From Kriegella sp963975415 (GTDB lineage Bacteria > Bacteroidota > Bacteroidia > Flavobacteriales > Flavobacteriaceae), in the NCBI RefSeq assembly GCF_963975415.1, contig NZ_CAXBGN010000002.1:248001-312000 (forward strand): 64,000 nt of DNA, read 5' to 3'. Numbering within the stretch: position 1 is the first letter of the stretch; each line of letters begins with the position of its first letter. The translations under genes were made by a program, and so were the position numbers. This document shows, in pieces, positions 16,937 through 26,542 of the stretch. A model generated the notes under the pieces. It was not told where the DNA came from, did not search any database, and saw only the letters and a program-made list of their open reading frames with translations.

Positions 16937-17752
16937 TTATGTCTCACAATTGAGCTCAATTTCACTTCTGATAAATTGATTTATTTCCCATTGATCGGCT
17001 AAAAGGTTGTTCGTATGTGGTAAATATTGGGCATACGGATAGGGACCATATTCCGGAGTAATGGATATAAAAGAACGCCCTTGCGCAGCTGCGTTACCAA
17101 CCATTCTTTTCCACCATGCTTTGAATTGTATTAATTCGGCAGCGTATCGAGCCTCTCTAGGATCTATCACCTGAGCACTTTGCGTTGAACCAACTCTTGC
17201 ATGAACATGAAAACTATGCGCTATAGCCAGGTCAACCGCTTGCTCTTGGTTTTCTAGCAAAGTTTCGGCGACACAGCACCAATGCGAAAAATCAGATGTT
17301 AACTTTAAAGATGGGTATTCCTTCAAAAAAGATTGACATATATGGGCCGCAAAGGAGAATCTAGAACGGTGCGTTTCATGGGTAATGGCTACCCCGGTAC
17401 TTTGTTCTATCGAAAAGGCCAATTCTATTAACTCGGCATTTTGGGCGAACGAAAAAAAATCCAGTCCCGTATGTGAATTAATAAAAAGCGGTTCAACCTC
17501 AGCTAAATTGTAGAGGTGTCTTTCGAATTTTGCTTTATGTTCTGCAAAATTTACATTCTTAGTTTCCCAATGCTGTGCTACTAGTTCTAACCCATGGTCG
17601 GCGACCATTTCAACTATTTCTTCTTTTGATTTTTTTTCAAGGGGTAAATCCATTTCTATGCCGGCGTACCCCGCTTTTTTGACTTTTTTCAAAAAATCGT
17701 TCAACTCTAAATGTGCGCTGCCCCATAGTGGGTAAATAAATTTCAATTGCAT
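16937..17752 (-). CDS. Sugar phosphate isomerase/epimerase (xylose-isomerase-like TIM barrel)
   Basis: The 271-aa protein shows the AP-endonuclease-2/xylose-isomerase-like barrel pattern. Metal-ligand-type motifs include AGIEMDLP early, ITHETHRSRF in the middle, TSDFSHWCC, HVHARVG and a C-terminal ITPEYGPYPYA. The substrate cannot be read. Its start codon shares a base with the stop of the PhyH dioxygenase (TGATG), so the two are translated together and probably act on one substrate or pathway, such as oxidation and isomerisation of a sugar or osmolyte. Regulation by the divergent AraC protein is likely. Confidence 0.85.
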   Translation of the reverse strand: MQLKFIYPLWGSAHLELNDFLKKVKKAGYAGIEMDLPLEKKSKEEIVEMVADHGLELVAQHWETKNVNFAEHKAKFERHLYNLAEVEPLFINSHTGLDFFSFAQNAELIELAFSIEQSTGVAITHETHRSRFSFAAHICQSFLKEYPSLKLTSDFSHWCCVAETLLENQEQAVDLAIAHSFHVHARVGSTQSAQVIDPREARYAAELIQFKAWWKRMVGNAAAQGRSFISITPEYGPYPYAQYLPHTNNLLADQWEINQFIRSEIELNCET

Positions 17753-18471
17753 CAGCTGCGTTTCTTTCTTGTACCAGTATGATCCATGCCTTGTTCTCTT
17801 TCCAGGGCAATCATTTTTTTTGGACGGAAATTCAATATCAGGGCTCTTCTTTGGCCTGAAGTACTGTTCCCCCTACTAAAGTGCAATGTAAATCCGTCAT
17901 GAAAAGTACACCCCCCAATAGCCAAGGGTACCGCTACGGCATTCGATGTCTCTGTCTCACAATACAGTGCACCCCCATTAGGCAAATTCTGATGTGCTAA
18001 AACCTTTTGGTCCGTTACCGGCAAAAACCACATACAGCCATTCCCTTCAAATACTTTGTCAAGAGCTATCCAACAACTGGCCGCTCTTTTGTCTGGCAAA
18101 TCGATCCAGTAGGCCGCATCTTGATGCCATGGTGTAGGGGTATCGGTGTGGGGCGCCTTGTTTATCAACATATCGAAGTCCAGTTCCATATCCTCTCCCA
18201 AAATAACCTTTACCAAATTCAACGCCTTTTTGTACGCACTATGAGCCAACAATTTTTTCTCGATCGAACTGGGACGCATAATCTGCGTAATGCGTTCGAC
18301 CTTGTTTTCATCGGTGCTGCCGGCTAGATCACTTCTTAAATGCATCGTTCTCTGCTTATCACTTAATAGCGCATCGTAAACCAACCTAAGTTCATTGGCT
18401 TCATCAGAAGAAAGGAAATCATCGAGTTTTGCATAACCTTGTTCGCAGAACTGTTTTCTTAATTCGTTCAT
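17752..18471 (-). CDS. Phytanoyl-CoA dioxygenase (PhyH) family protein
   Basis: This belongs to the Fe(II)/2-oxoglutarate oxygenases. The iron-binding HxD is visible in PWHQDAAYW and the distal His and 2-oxoglutarate Arg in LHFSRGNSTSGQRRA. The frame is open to an ATG at 18516, but the extra 15 residues (MIIFNFVAYK...) are atypical and lie over the probable control region, so MNELRKQF at 18471 is preferred (239 aa). The substrate is unknown; PhyH members hydroxylate many small molecules. It overlaps the downstream isomerase by one base and is divergent from the AraC gene, a frequent regulator-target arrangement. Confidence 0.87.
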   Translation of the reverse strand: MNELRKQFCEQGYAKLDDFLSSDEANELRLVYDALLSDKQRTMHLRSDLAGSTDENKVERITQIMRPSSIEKKLLAHSAYKKALNLVKVILGEDMELDFDMLINKAPHTDTPTPWHQDAAYWIDLPDKRAASCWIALDKVFEGNGCMWFLPVTDQKVLAHQNLPNGGALYCETETSNAVAVPLAIGGCTFHDGFTLHFSRGNSTSGQRRALILNFRPKKMIALEREQGMDHTGTRKKRS

Positions 18472-18479
18472 AACCCAAT

Positions 18480-18497
18480 TATAAGCTTTATAAGCTA
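18480..18497. promoter_or_regulatory. Tandem 9-bp direct repeat in the PhyH/AraC divergent region
   Basis: TATAAGCTT is followed directly by TATAAGCTA, nine bases apart, just upstream of the PhyH start. AraC-type regulators often bind directly repeated half-sites, so this is a candidate operator. No clear promoter box was found in the 90-nt gap. Inference only. Confidence 0.35.
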
Positions 18498-18561
18498 CAA
18501 AGTTGAAAATTATCAATATACTTGTCTACTAAAATTAAACTACATTACTTTTTTATACAGG

Positions 18562-19413
18562 ATGGGTGAAATCAAGCGGATAGTTTACTACCTACCAGAT
18601 TATGGCATACCCCGTGGCATCGATTTCGGGTATTACCGTTACACCTCTGTACAGCCTAAACTTGAAACCCATTTGCACTATAATAGCATCGAACTATGCT
18701 TTTGTATTAAAGGAAAACAACATTATTTAGTTGGTGACAAACGGTATCAATTGAGTGGGAACGATATTCTGGTTGTACCTCCCAACACCCATCATGGCAC
18801 TGGAGATTTTCCTGAAGATAAGGGAGAACTATTTTGGCTTCAAATTAACTTAGACAATAATCATGAGACCCTGTGCAACTTAACCTATGACCAAAGCAAT
18901 ATTCTTATGGAAGAACTCTTAAAAACTACTGGAGTTATAATTAAAGGAGCTTTGGATATTAAGGTTTACCTAGAAAAGTTGATAGGGCAATTGGACGACT
19001 TTACATCGGTTTTAAACAAAATCAAGGTCAATCACCTCGTTCTTCAAATTTTGCTTGGTACCATTGAATTAAGCGAAAAAAGTCAATCTACTTATCAAAA
19101 TAAAAGATTAGCCCTTATTGACGAATACATATATCAAAACATGTATCGAACTATTTATGTCGATGAGCTTGCCACCGTCCTTAAGATTTCAACAGGGTAT
19201 TTCAAGTCTTGGTTTCGAACAAAGGCAGGTGTAACCCCTAAAGAATATGTAAACCGAATTAAAATAGAACATTCTAAGGCCATTCTGCTGAAGAGGCCCA
19301 CCATAACGGAAGTAGCCTTTGAATTAGGTTTCAGTTCATCGCAGTACTTCGCAACAACTTTTAAAAAATACACGGGTCTTACCCCAAAATCATATATTGG
19401 ATCAAGACGCTAA
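18562..19413 (+). CDS. AraC-family transcriptional regulator
   Basis: The 283-aa protein has an N-terminal cupin-type sensor domain (ETHLHYNSIELCFCIKG and a VVPPNTHHGTG strand, about residues 33-80) and a C-terminal double helix-turn-helix (about 185-280). Helix 1 includes VDELATVLKISTGYFKSWF and the second HTH shows the AraC signature EVAFELGFSSSQYFATTFKKYTG. It is a small-molecule-responsive activator or repressor. Its divergent position indicates control of the PhyH-isomerase pair, and a tandem TATAAGCT repeat in the shared region is a possible site. Confidence 0.92.
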   Translation: MGEIKRIVYYLPDYGIPRGIDFGYYRYTSVQPKLETHLHYNSIELCFCIKGKQHYLVGDKRYQLSGNDILVVPPNTHHGTGDFPEDKGELFWLQINLDNNHETLCNLTYDQSNILMEELLKTTGVIIKGALDIKVYLEKLIGQLDDFTSVLNKIKVNHLVLQILLGTIELSEKSQSTYQNKRLALIDEYIYQNMYRTIYVDELATVLKISTGYFKSWFRTKAGVTPKEYVNRIKIEHSKAILLKRPTITEVAFELGFSSSQYFATTFKKYTGLTPKSYIGSRR

Positions 19414-19483
19414 GAACGTTACCAAAAATATATTCTAAAAGCACCCCAGGCTGCGGAACATTAATTGTCATTTTACCGTTCAA

Positions 19484-20026
19484 CTATTTTTCAGACATTT
19501 CTAAAAGTTTGGTCATCGTTCGATAGTTTCTAGTGGTTGCCGGCACCTTTAGTCTTCTTTCGAAAAAATTGTTATCACATTTCGCATTGCCATAGCCCTT
19601 GGCACAACATAAATAAACACAATTACCGGTAATAATAAATTTTTCATTGGCAAAAGTCTCATTCACTAGTGCTTCGGTCAAATCCTTTTTAGGAACCTCC
19701 TTTAAAAGCACAAAATAAATTCTATTGGCCTCAAGGTCCTCAGAATTGTCAAAGGGATTCTTTTCAATAATATCTTGAATTTCTTCTTTTGATTTTACCA
19801 AAACGGGCACATCAAAACCATAGCTCTCGTGTATCTCCGATGCAATGGTTTTTTCCAAAGCCCTAGGATTCCTTTCTTCGGTCTTCAAAACGATATTCCC
19901 ACTTTGAATATAGATCACCACGTCTTTAAAACCTATTTGCGCCAACAATTGACGTAAATCGACCATTTTTATTTTCTTTTGCCCGCCTACGTTTATGCCT
20001 CTTAGTAATGCGATATATGTTTGCAT
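19484..20026 (-). CDS. DUF1697 family protein
   Basis: The 180-aa protein matches the DUF1697 family throughout. It opens with YIALLRGINVGGQKKIKM, continues with DVVIYIQSGNIVLK, and has a conserved KRTxxNxxT-like end (ATTRNYRTMTKLLEM). The family is widespread and its function is not established; the pattern suggests a small two-domain alpha/beta fold. It is convergent with the AraC gene and has no obvious operon partner. No signal peptide is seen. Confidence 0.92.
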   Translation of the reverse strand: MQTYIALLRGINVGGQKKIKMVDLRQLLAQIGFKDVVIYIQSGNIVLKTEERNPRALEKTIASEIHESYGFDVPVLVKSKEEIQDIIEKNPFDNSEDLEANRIYFVLLKEVPKKDLTEALVNETFANEKFIITGNCVYLCCAKGYGNAKCDNNFFERRLKVPATTRNYRTMTKLLEMSEK

Positions 20027-20180
20027 ATTGAACTCTTCACGATTTACAATTAAATCTAGACATTTTCATGGGTACTCATGAGAAGTCAACCAATTATTGA
20101 CGACCGTATTTTTTACAGTAAATGGTTCTAAATTGCCCACGGGTATATACAAAAAATGACCGATTCTTTATCCTGACCAA

Positions 20181-21467
20181 CTAACTTTTACCAACCATGG
20201 CCTTGGCGGCAATATAGCCACCCGTCCAGGCATTTTGAAAATTGAATCCACCTGTAATGGCATCCACATTAATTACTTCACCAGCAAAGTAGAGCCCTGG
20301 AAGTATTTTACTTTCATAAGTCTTAAAATTGATTTCCTTTAAATCGACGCCCCCGGCGGTTACAAATTCCTCCTTGAACGTACTTTTACCATCGACCTTG
20401 AACCTACAGGCAGTTAACTGGTCGGCCAATTGCAGTAATTTCTCATTGGACACATCGGCCCATTTCATATCAGGCGGAATACCAGAAGCCCGCACCAAAT
20501 TGGTCCATAAGCGCCTAGGCAAATCAACGGCCTTTGTTCTTAAAATAGTCTTTTTTCGTTCAATTTCCTTTATCTCCGCTAATAAATTAAAAACTCCGTC
20601 TTCATGATAATCAGGTAACCAATTGACCTTAATGTAAAAGCGATAATTGCATTCATTCAATATGTTCGCTCCCCAAGCGGACAACTTAAGCACTGCAGGC
20701 CCGCTCATACCCCAATGTGTTATCAAAAGAGGCCCTTCAGAAGTTAAAATAGTTTTTTCCGGGGCAATTTTGCTTTTCAGTTTTACCGTTACCTTAGTAT
20801 TATTCCGAGGGTTTGCTAAAATATCGATTTTAGCGTTTGTGCTTATTCCGGGTATGCCATTAATTCGTTCATCATCGATATTAAAAGTGAACAATGAAGG
20901 GACGGGAGAAACGATGGTATGCCCCATTTTTTTTAATAAGCCCCATATCTTTGGGCTGCTACCAGTGGCAATCAGCACTTTCTTGGCTCGATAGGTGCTT
21001 TTAATCGAAGTTATCCGCCATGTCTTTCCTCCATTTTCCGAACAGATAGATTCCATATTGGTTACTGCACTATGTCGCATTACTTTAATTCCCAAACGGT
21101 CCGCTTCGTTCAGAAAAAAATCGATAATGGTTTGTGACGAATTGGAAACCGGAAACATTCTACCATCTTCCTCAATTTTAAGAGGAATGCCTTTCTCTTC
21201 AAAAAAGGCAACGGTATCACCGCTAAAATGGGAATGGAAAGGTCCTAGAAGTTCTTTTTCACCGCGAGGATAATTTTTAACCAATTCATGGGGGTCAAAT
21301 TCAGCATGGGTAACATTGCATCGACCGCCACCGGAAACCTTGACTTTCGAAAGTACGTCCTTTCCTTTTTCGAAAATCACAATTTTCAACTTCGGATCGG
21401 CCTCGGCAGCATGAACCGCAGCATAAAAACCAGCTGCTCCACCGCCAATTATAGCAACATCGAACAT
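20181..21467 (-). CDS. BaiN/HI0933-family FAD-dependent oxidoreductase
   Basis: A 428-aa flavoprotein starting MFDVAIIGGGAAGFYAA (the GxGxxG FAD motif) with the family-specific GGGRCNVTHAEFDP, the C-terminal GGVDLKEI and a final GxYFAGE-type FAD contact (GLYFAGEVINVDAITGGFNFQ). The ATG at 21467 is preferred over a TTG one codon earlier. Members are annotated as NAD(P)/FAD-dependent oxidoreductases of mostly unknown substrate. The start overlaps the glycerophosphodiesterase stop by one base (TGATG), so the two are probably translated from one mRNA; a functional link is not obvious. Confidence 0.9.
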   Translation of the reverse strand: MFDVAIIGGGAAGFYAAVHAAEADPKLKIVIFEKGKDVLSKVKVSGGGRCNVTHAEFDPHELVKNYPRGEKELLGPFHSHFSGDTVAFFEEKGIPLKIEEDGRMFPVSNSSQTIIDFFLNEADRLGIKVMRHSAVTNMESICSENGGKTWRITSIKSTYRAKKVLIATGSSPKIWGLLKKMGHTIVSPVPSLFTFNIDDERINGIPGISTNAKIDILANPRNNTKVTVKLKSKIAPEKTILTSEGPLLITHWGMSGPAVLKLSAWGANILNECNYRFYIKVNWLPDYHEDGVFNLLAEIKEIERKKTILRTKAVDLPRRLWTNLVRASGIPPDMKWADVSNEKLLQLADQLTACRFKVDGKSTFKEEFVTAGGVDLKEINFKTYESKILPGLYFAGEVINVDAITGGFNFQNAWTGGYIAAKAMVGKS

Positions 21468-22216
21468 CAATGTACCCTTTCCGGAAAATTGGTGATAATG
21501 CCATCAACTCCGAAACTTTTCATCAAAGCGATATCCTCTGCCTCATTTACTGTCCAAGGATATACTTTGAAACCTTCGGCCTGCATTTCGACCACAATAC
21601 CCTCGGTCAAAGCTTTATACGCAGGATTAATGGCGACCGCATTGATTTCTTTTCCTATGGAAATTGCCTCGAGGGGGTTTTTACCAATAAGTATCGCAAT
21701 CGGAATTTTCGGATCTACACTTCTCATAGTTTTAAGTTCATCCCATTTGAAACTAGAAATCACAAAACTATCAAGATCCCATTCTTTTGAAGTACAATAT
21801 TCCTGTATTACGCGGTTCGTAGGTTCCGCAGTATTCGCACCTTTCAATTCAATATTGAGGATCACTTTATTGTCGATTACATCAAGCACCTGCTGAAGGC
21901 TCGGAATCTTATGGCCTCCTTCAAGATTTAGTTGTTGTAACCCTTCCCAATCATAGGCTTCTATTTTCCCCGTACCATCGGTCAAACGATCTACTTCATC
22001 ATCATGAAAAACCGCAATTTCGCCACTTTTTATAACAAAAACATCGATTTCAATCATATCTGCCCCCAAATCTATTGCCTTTTGAATGGAGGCAAGGGTG
22101 TTTTCCGTTTCATGGCCCATGGCGCCCCGATGGCCAATTACGAGTGGTGTGTTGTTGCTCATACAGCTTGAAAATAATACTAATGCGACTATTGCCAACA
22201 TCGATTTACCTAACAT
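21467..22216 (-). CDS. Glycerophosphodiester phosphodiesterase lipoprotein
   Basis: The 249-aa GDPD-family TIM barrel begins with a lipoprotein signal (hydrophobic stretch ending LFSSC, Cys about residue 17). Catalytic motifs are visible: GHRGAMGHETENT, IEIDV and VFHDDEVDRLTDG, matching the metal-binding Glu/Asp and the two catalytic histidines. It hydrolyses glycerophosphodiesters to glycerol-3-phosphate and an alcohol, here at the cell envelope. It lies 7 nt after the GH13 gene and overlaps the flavoprotein, forming a leftward group. Confidence 0.93.
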   Translation of the reverse strand: MLGKSMLAIVALVLFSSCMSNNTPLVIGHRGAMGHETENTLASIQKAIDLGADMIEIDVFVIKSGEIAVFHDDEVDRLTDGTGKIEAYDWEGLQQLNLEGGHKIPSLQQVLDVIDNKVILNIELKGANTAEPTNRVIQEYCTSKEWDLDSFVISSFKWDELKTMRSVDPKIPIAILIGKNPLEAISIGKEINAVAINPAYKALTEGIVVEMQAEGFKVYPWTVNEAEDIALMKSFGVDGIITNFPERVH

Positions 22217-22223
22217 AATATAT

Positions 22224-24017
22224 CTAATTTAGTTTGAAAATAAAGGATTCCAATGGATTAAGGTCTACCCGGAATTTGCCGATACCATTTTCGACTGCAA
22301 GAGCCGCCGTTGTACCATATAAAGTATCGGTCATTTGATAAGCCCCGTCTTTCAAGTTCCACTTTTCTGTAATATCGGGAGGCACCTGTAAATCAAAACC
22401 AAACCTGTCATTTGCATCAAAATTGGAAACAACGATTAATTTTTCGGTTGTACTCCAGCGCACGTAAGATAGTACATGATGATTGTAATATTCGGTATGC
22501 TCCCTATTGTAAAAATGAATATCTTGATAGGCGCCCATTAAGGCCTTACTATTTATGGTGAAATTCAGTAAGCGGCTATAAAAATCACGGAGTTCTTTTT
22601 CATCTTCCGACAGCTGCCCCCCGTCAAATTTCTTATCGTTTAACCATCTTTGATGATGGGGCACCCCGATATAATCGAAAATCGATGTTCTGCTCTTAGA
22701 TCCAAAACCGGCATTCTCCGCCGCGGGCTCACCTACTTCTTGTCCAAAATAAATCATCGTTGGCGAAGTGCTTATGGTAGCAGAAACCACCATGGCGGGT
22801 TTTCCTCTTTGAGCGTCTCCGGCAAATTCAGGACTTGCAATACGCTGTTCATCATGGTTTTCTAAAAAGTGCAGCATATGGTGTTCAATATCATGTAAAC
22901 CTTCCTGTACTTTCGGAATATGATCCGTCCACCCATGGCCCTGCATAATATGTTTTAGCGAATCATACAACTCTACCTTGTCATATAAATAATCCATTTT
23001 CCCCCTATGGATAAAATCACGGTACAAATCGGGATTGTACACCTCGGCCAATAGGAATGCCTCCGGATTTTTCATTTTGATGTTGGAGTTCATATAGCTC
23101 CAGAATTCAACAGGAACCATTTCGGCCATATCAAAACGGAAGCCATCGACGCCCATATTCAACCAATACAAGGCAATATCCTTAAACTTTACCCAAGAAT
23201 TCGGAACATCTTTATCACCCCAGAATTGGTAATGTTCTTCATAGGTTTTTTCCTCAAAACCGGCAGGAAGCAAATCAAAATCGCATGTTCCATCGGGGCG
23301 CACACCATAGTTAATCTTTACGGTTTCGTACCAATCGTTGACGCCCGGTTGTGGGGAACGCGAGCCATTTCCTGTCCATTTTGCCGGAAATTCATCGAAC
23401 ATGCCATCTGCCAATGGATGGTTTTCACCTCCCAAAGGTTGATACCCATTTTGCCATTCAGGAACTTTAAATGCCTCATTGGGAACATAATAAAAATTGT
23501 TATCGCGCCGGTATTCCACAGTCGTATCATCAGAAGCCCCAAACGGCTCGGCACCTTCAGGCGTAGATCTGCCTTCATAGTTTCTGGCTACGTGGTTCGG
23601 AACAATATCGATAAGCAACTTTAATCCCGTCTTATGCGTGCGATGTATCAGTGACTTGAACTCTTCCAATCTGTTCTCTGGATTTTCGGCCAAATCAGGA
23701 TTTACATTGTAATAATCTTTGACGGCATACGGAGAGCCGGCACGGCCTTTGACTACATCGGGGTCATCATTAGAAATTCCGAAAGCCGTATAGTCTGCAA
23801 TCAGTGCGTGATGGGGAACACCGGTATACCATAAGTAAGTTACCCCAAGATCTTTGATAGCCTGTAAAGCCCGATCGTTAAAATCTTTGAATTTACCAAC
23901 TCCATTCTCCTGCAGGGTACCCCAGGGTTTATTCGTGGTATTTGTATTGCCAAACAGTCGGGTAAAGACATGATAGACCACTTCTTTACGCTCATTTCCA
24001 TTTTCGTTCATTTTCAT
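22224..24017 (-). CDS. GH13 alpha-amylase-family enzyme, no signal peptide
   Basis: This is a glycoside hydrolase family 13 barrel of about 597 aa. The four conserved regions are visible: DIVPNHVARN, DGFRFDMAEMV (nucleophile Asp), LLAEVYNP (acid/base Glu) and FLENHDEQR (third Asp). A GTG at 24050 is open in frame but ATG at 24017 (MKMNENGN) is a more usual start. No signal peptide is seen, so it should act inside the cell on imported malto-oligosaccharides. It follows the GH65 gene by 94 nt in the maltose module. The exact activity (alpha-amylase, glucosidase or transglycosidase) cannot be decided. Confidence 0.9.
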   Translation of the reverse strand: MKMNENGNERKEVVYHVFTRLFGNTNTTNKPWGTLQENGVGKFKDFNDRALQAIKDLGVTYLWYTGVPHHALIADYTAFGISNDDPDVVKGRAGSPYAVKDYYNVNPDLAENPENRLEEFKSLIHRTHKTGLKLLIDIVPNHVARNYEGRSTPEGAEPFGASDDTTVEYRRDNNFYYVPNEAFKVPEWQNGYQPLGGENHPLADGMFDEFPAKWTGNGSRSPQPGVNDWYETVKINYGVRPDGTCDFDLLPAGFEEKTYEEHYQFWGDKDVPNSWVKFKDIALYWLNMGVDGFRFDMAEMVPVEFWSYMNSNIKMKNPEAFLLAEVYNPDLYRDFIHRGKMDYLYDKVELYDSLKHIMQGHGWTDHIPKVQEGLHDIEHHMLHFLENHDEQRIASPEFAGDAQRGKPAMVVSATISTSPTMIYFGQEVGEPAAENAGFGSKSRTSIFDYIGVPHHQRWLNDKKFDGGQLSEDEKELRDFYSRLLNFTINSKALMGAYQDIHFYNREHTEYYNHHVLSYVRWSTTEKLIVVSNFDANDRFGFDLQVPPDITEKWNLKDGAYQMTDTLYGTTAALAVENGIGKFRVDLNPLESFIFKLN

Positions 24018-24111
24018 ACCCGATATATGATTCTTTCGTATTCCTGACACGATTGGTCACTTTTCAACAAAGAACAACTATTTAATCTTCTAAAGAAAAA
24101 ATCCCAACAGT

Positions 24112-26427
24112 CTATTTGATTTTGACAGTTACCGATTTAGCCGGTGTTATTGCCACACGTTCACCATTAACCCGAACGGAAACGTCTTCATCGCCTTCCA
24201 ATTCAAATTTTACCTCTGAAGCATTGATTGTTACTTTCAAAATGCGATGTCTAAAATTAATTTTAAAGGAATAGGCTTTCCACTGTTCAGGAATACGGGG
24301 AGTAAATGAAAGCTTATCGTCTATGACGCGCATACCGCCGAAACCTTCAACGATACTCATCCATGTGCCGGCCATGGAAGTAATATGCAACCCTTCCTCC
24401 ACCTCTTTGTTATAATCGTCAAGATCCAATCGCGACGTTCTTAAATAAAATTGGTAAGCCTGGTCCATTCGATTCAACTTCGCAGCTATTATACAATGAA
24501 CACACGGGGATAAAGAAGATTCATGCACCGTAAACGGTTCGTAGAAATCGAAATGTCGCCGGTGTTCTTCTTCGGTAAAATCGCTTTCAAATACATAAAA
24601 CCCCTGAAGGGTATCCGCTTGTTTTATATAAGGAGAACGTAAAATACGATCCCAGCTCCACTTTTGATTGATCGGGCGCTGTGACTTTGGCAAATCGGCG
24701 ACGGTAATAAGTTCTTTGTCTAAAAAACCATCCTGCTGAAGGTAAATATCTTTTTCTTCAGCATACGGAAAATACATATTGTCGGCCACATTTTTCCACG
24801 CATCGGTTTCTACATCTGTCAACCCGGTCTTGCCTATAATCCGATCATAATCCTCCTTAAAGCCTTCCTTGACTTTGAGCAGCTGTTCGAGCGTATAATT
24901 TATACACCACCTACTGAGATAATTGGTATAGAAATTATTATTGACGTTGTTCTCATATTCATTAGGCCCCGTAACACCTAAAATAACATATTTGTTCTTT
25001 TGCTTTGAGAAGGTAGCCCGTTGTTGCCAAAAACGGGAAATGCCGATGAGCACTTCGAGCCCCATTTCAGGAATATAACTATAATCTCCTGTAAAACGAT
25101 AGTAGTTGAATATCGCGAAGGCAATGGCCCCGTTTCTATGTATCTCCTCAAAAGTAATCTCCCATTCATTATGGCACTCTTCCCCATTCATCGTAACCAT
25201 GGGGTACAATGCGGCACCATTTGAAAAACCTAGTTTGGCCGCATTCTCTATAGCCTTCTCTAAATGGTTATATCTATATTTCAATAATTTTCGGGCGACC
25301 TGTTGGTCTTTGGTGGCCATATAAAAAGGAAGACAATAAGCTTCCGTATCCCAATAGGTACTGCCACCGTATTTCTCGCCAGTAAACCCTTTAGGGCCAA
25401 TGTTCAATCTGGAATCAGTACCCAAATAGGTCTGGTTCAATTGAAAAATATTAAAGCGAATGCCCTGCTGTGCCTTAATATCACCTTCGATGGCGATGTC
25501 ACTCATTTCCCAAATCTGGGCCCAATCTCTTTTCTGCTGGCTTAAAAGAGCATCGAAACCAAGGTCGGATGCTTTTTTTAGTACATCTTTGGCCGCCTGC
25601 ACCAATGCGTCAGGTTTGTGGTTCAAAGAAACCGTATAACCACCAAATTTGTGAAGCGTTACAGTTTCGCCCTTTTCCACTTTTTGGAAATAACTATGGC
25701 CCACCCACAGTTCCTTTTTTGTTTCCGAAGGGGTTTGATCCGCTATTTCGCCCTTATACACCAGTTGTGACTGCATAAAAGTGCAAATGGCAAAATTGGT
25801 CTTCATGGTATGGGCCTCAATAAAAGCTTGGTTTCCCTCGGAAATAATATTGGTCGTATTCCAAAATTTATCGTCCCAATTCGAATCTTCATTGGTTATT
25901 CCATTATCGAGATACGGAATGAACTTTACCTCAATATCAGTATCGATCGAGGTAACTTGATATTCGATAGCACCAACCTCATCGATATCCAAACTTAAAA
26001 ATCGAGTTGCCTTTACACTGACTTGAATATCGGAAGGCAAGGTAGCTTTGAAGCTACGTTGGTACCACCCTTCTTTCATATTGAGCCGCCGTCGAAAATC
26101 CTCAACTTTTTTACAGGTATTCAAGTCAAGTGGACTGCCATTTATAAAAACGTCGACGCCTATCCAGTTCGGCGCATTCAATACTTTGGCAAAATACTCG
26201 GGATAACCATTTTTCCACCAGCCAACACGGGTCTTATCAGGATAGTAAACCCCGCCGATATAACTACCTTGAAAGGTCGGCCCCGAATATTGTTCCTCGA
26301 AGTTCGCACGTTGGCCCATTGCCCCATTACCAATACTGAAAAGGCTTTCGGAAGACTTCACCATCTCTTTTGAAAATCCCTCTTCAATTATGGACCATTC
26401 GTCAGGTTGTATATAGTCTTGATTCAT
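24112..26427 (-). CDS. GH65 glycoside phosphorylase (maltose phosphorylase type)
   Basis: The 771-aa protein is full length for GH65. The N-terminal beta-sandwich, central (alpha/alpha)6 barrel and short C-terminal sheet are represented. The barrel has DTEAYCLPFY, CHNEWEITFEEIHRNGA and the catalytic-acid region VTGPNEYENNVNNN. Members phosphorolyse alpha-glucosides such as maltose, trehalose or kojibiose, releasing beta-glucose-1-phosphate. The neighbouring beta-phosphoglucomutase consumes exactly that product, so phosphorolysis is well supported; maltose as substrate rests on the GH13 neighbour. No signal peptide is seen, so it is cytoplasmic. Confidence 0.93.
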   Translation of the reverse strand: MNQDYIQPDEWSIIEEGFSKEMVKSSESLFSIGNGAMGQRANFEEQYSGPTFQGSYIGGVYYPDKTRVGWWKNGYPEYFAKVLNAPNWIGVDVFINGSPLDLNTCKKVEDFRRRLNMKEGWYQRSFKATLPSDIQVSVKATRFLSLDIDEVGAIEYQVTSIDTDIEVKFIPYLDNGITNEDSNWDDKFWNTTNIISEGNQAFIEAHTMKTNFAICTFMQSQLVYKGEIADQTPSETKKELWVGHSYFQKVEKGETVTLHKFGGYTVSLNHKPDALVQAAKDVLKKASDLGFDALLSQQKRDWAQIWEMSDIAIEGDIKAQQGIRFNIFQLNQTYLGTDSRLNIGPKGFTGEKYGGSTYWDTEAYCLPFYMATKDQQVARKLLKYRYNHLEKAIENAAKLGFSNGAALYPMVTMNGEECHNEWEITFEEIHRNGAIAFAIFNYYRFTGDYSYIPEMGLEVLIGISRFWQQRATFSKQKNKYVILGVTGPNEYENNVNNNFYTNYLSRWCINYTLEQLLKVKEGFKEDYDRIIGKTGLTDVETDAWKNVADNMYFPYAEEKDIYLQQDGFLDKELITVADLPKSQRPINQKWSWDRILRSPYIKQADTLQGFYVFESDFTEEEHRRHFDFYEPFTVHESSLSPCVHCIIAAKLNRMDQAYQFYLRTSRLDLDDYNKEVEEGLHITSMAGTWMSIVEGFGGMRVIDDKLSFTPRIPEQWKAYSFKINFRHRILKVTINASEVKFELEGDEDVSVRVNGERVAITPAKSVTVKIK

Positions 26428-26542
26428 TTTTAGATGTTTTTATGGTTATTCTGAATATGGTTTGTTGACTTTTCACAGCTTCCGAAAAAAATGCAGTTAT
26501 AATAAAATCTGGACAATTTTGGTTTCTTCAACAAGAATAGTA

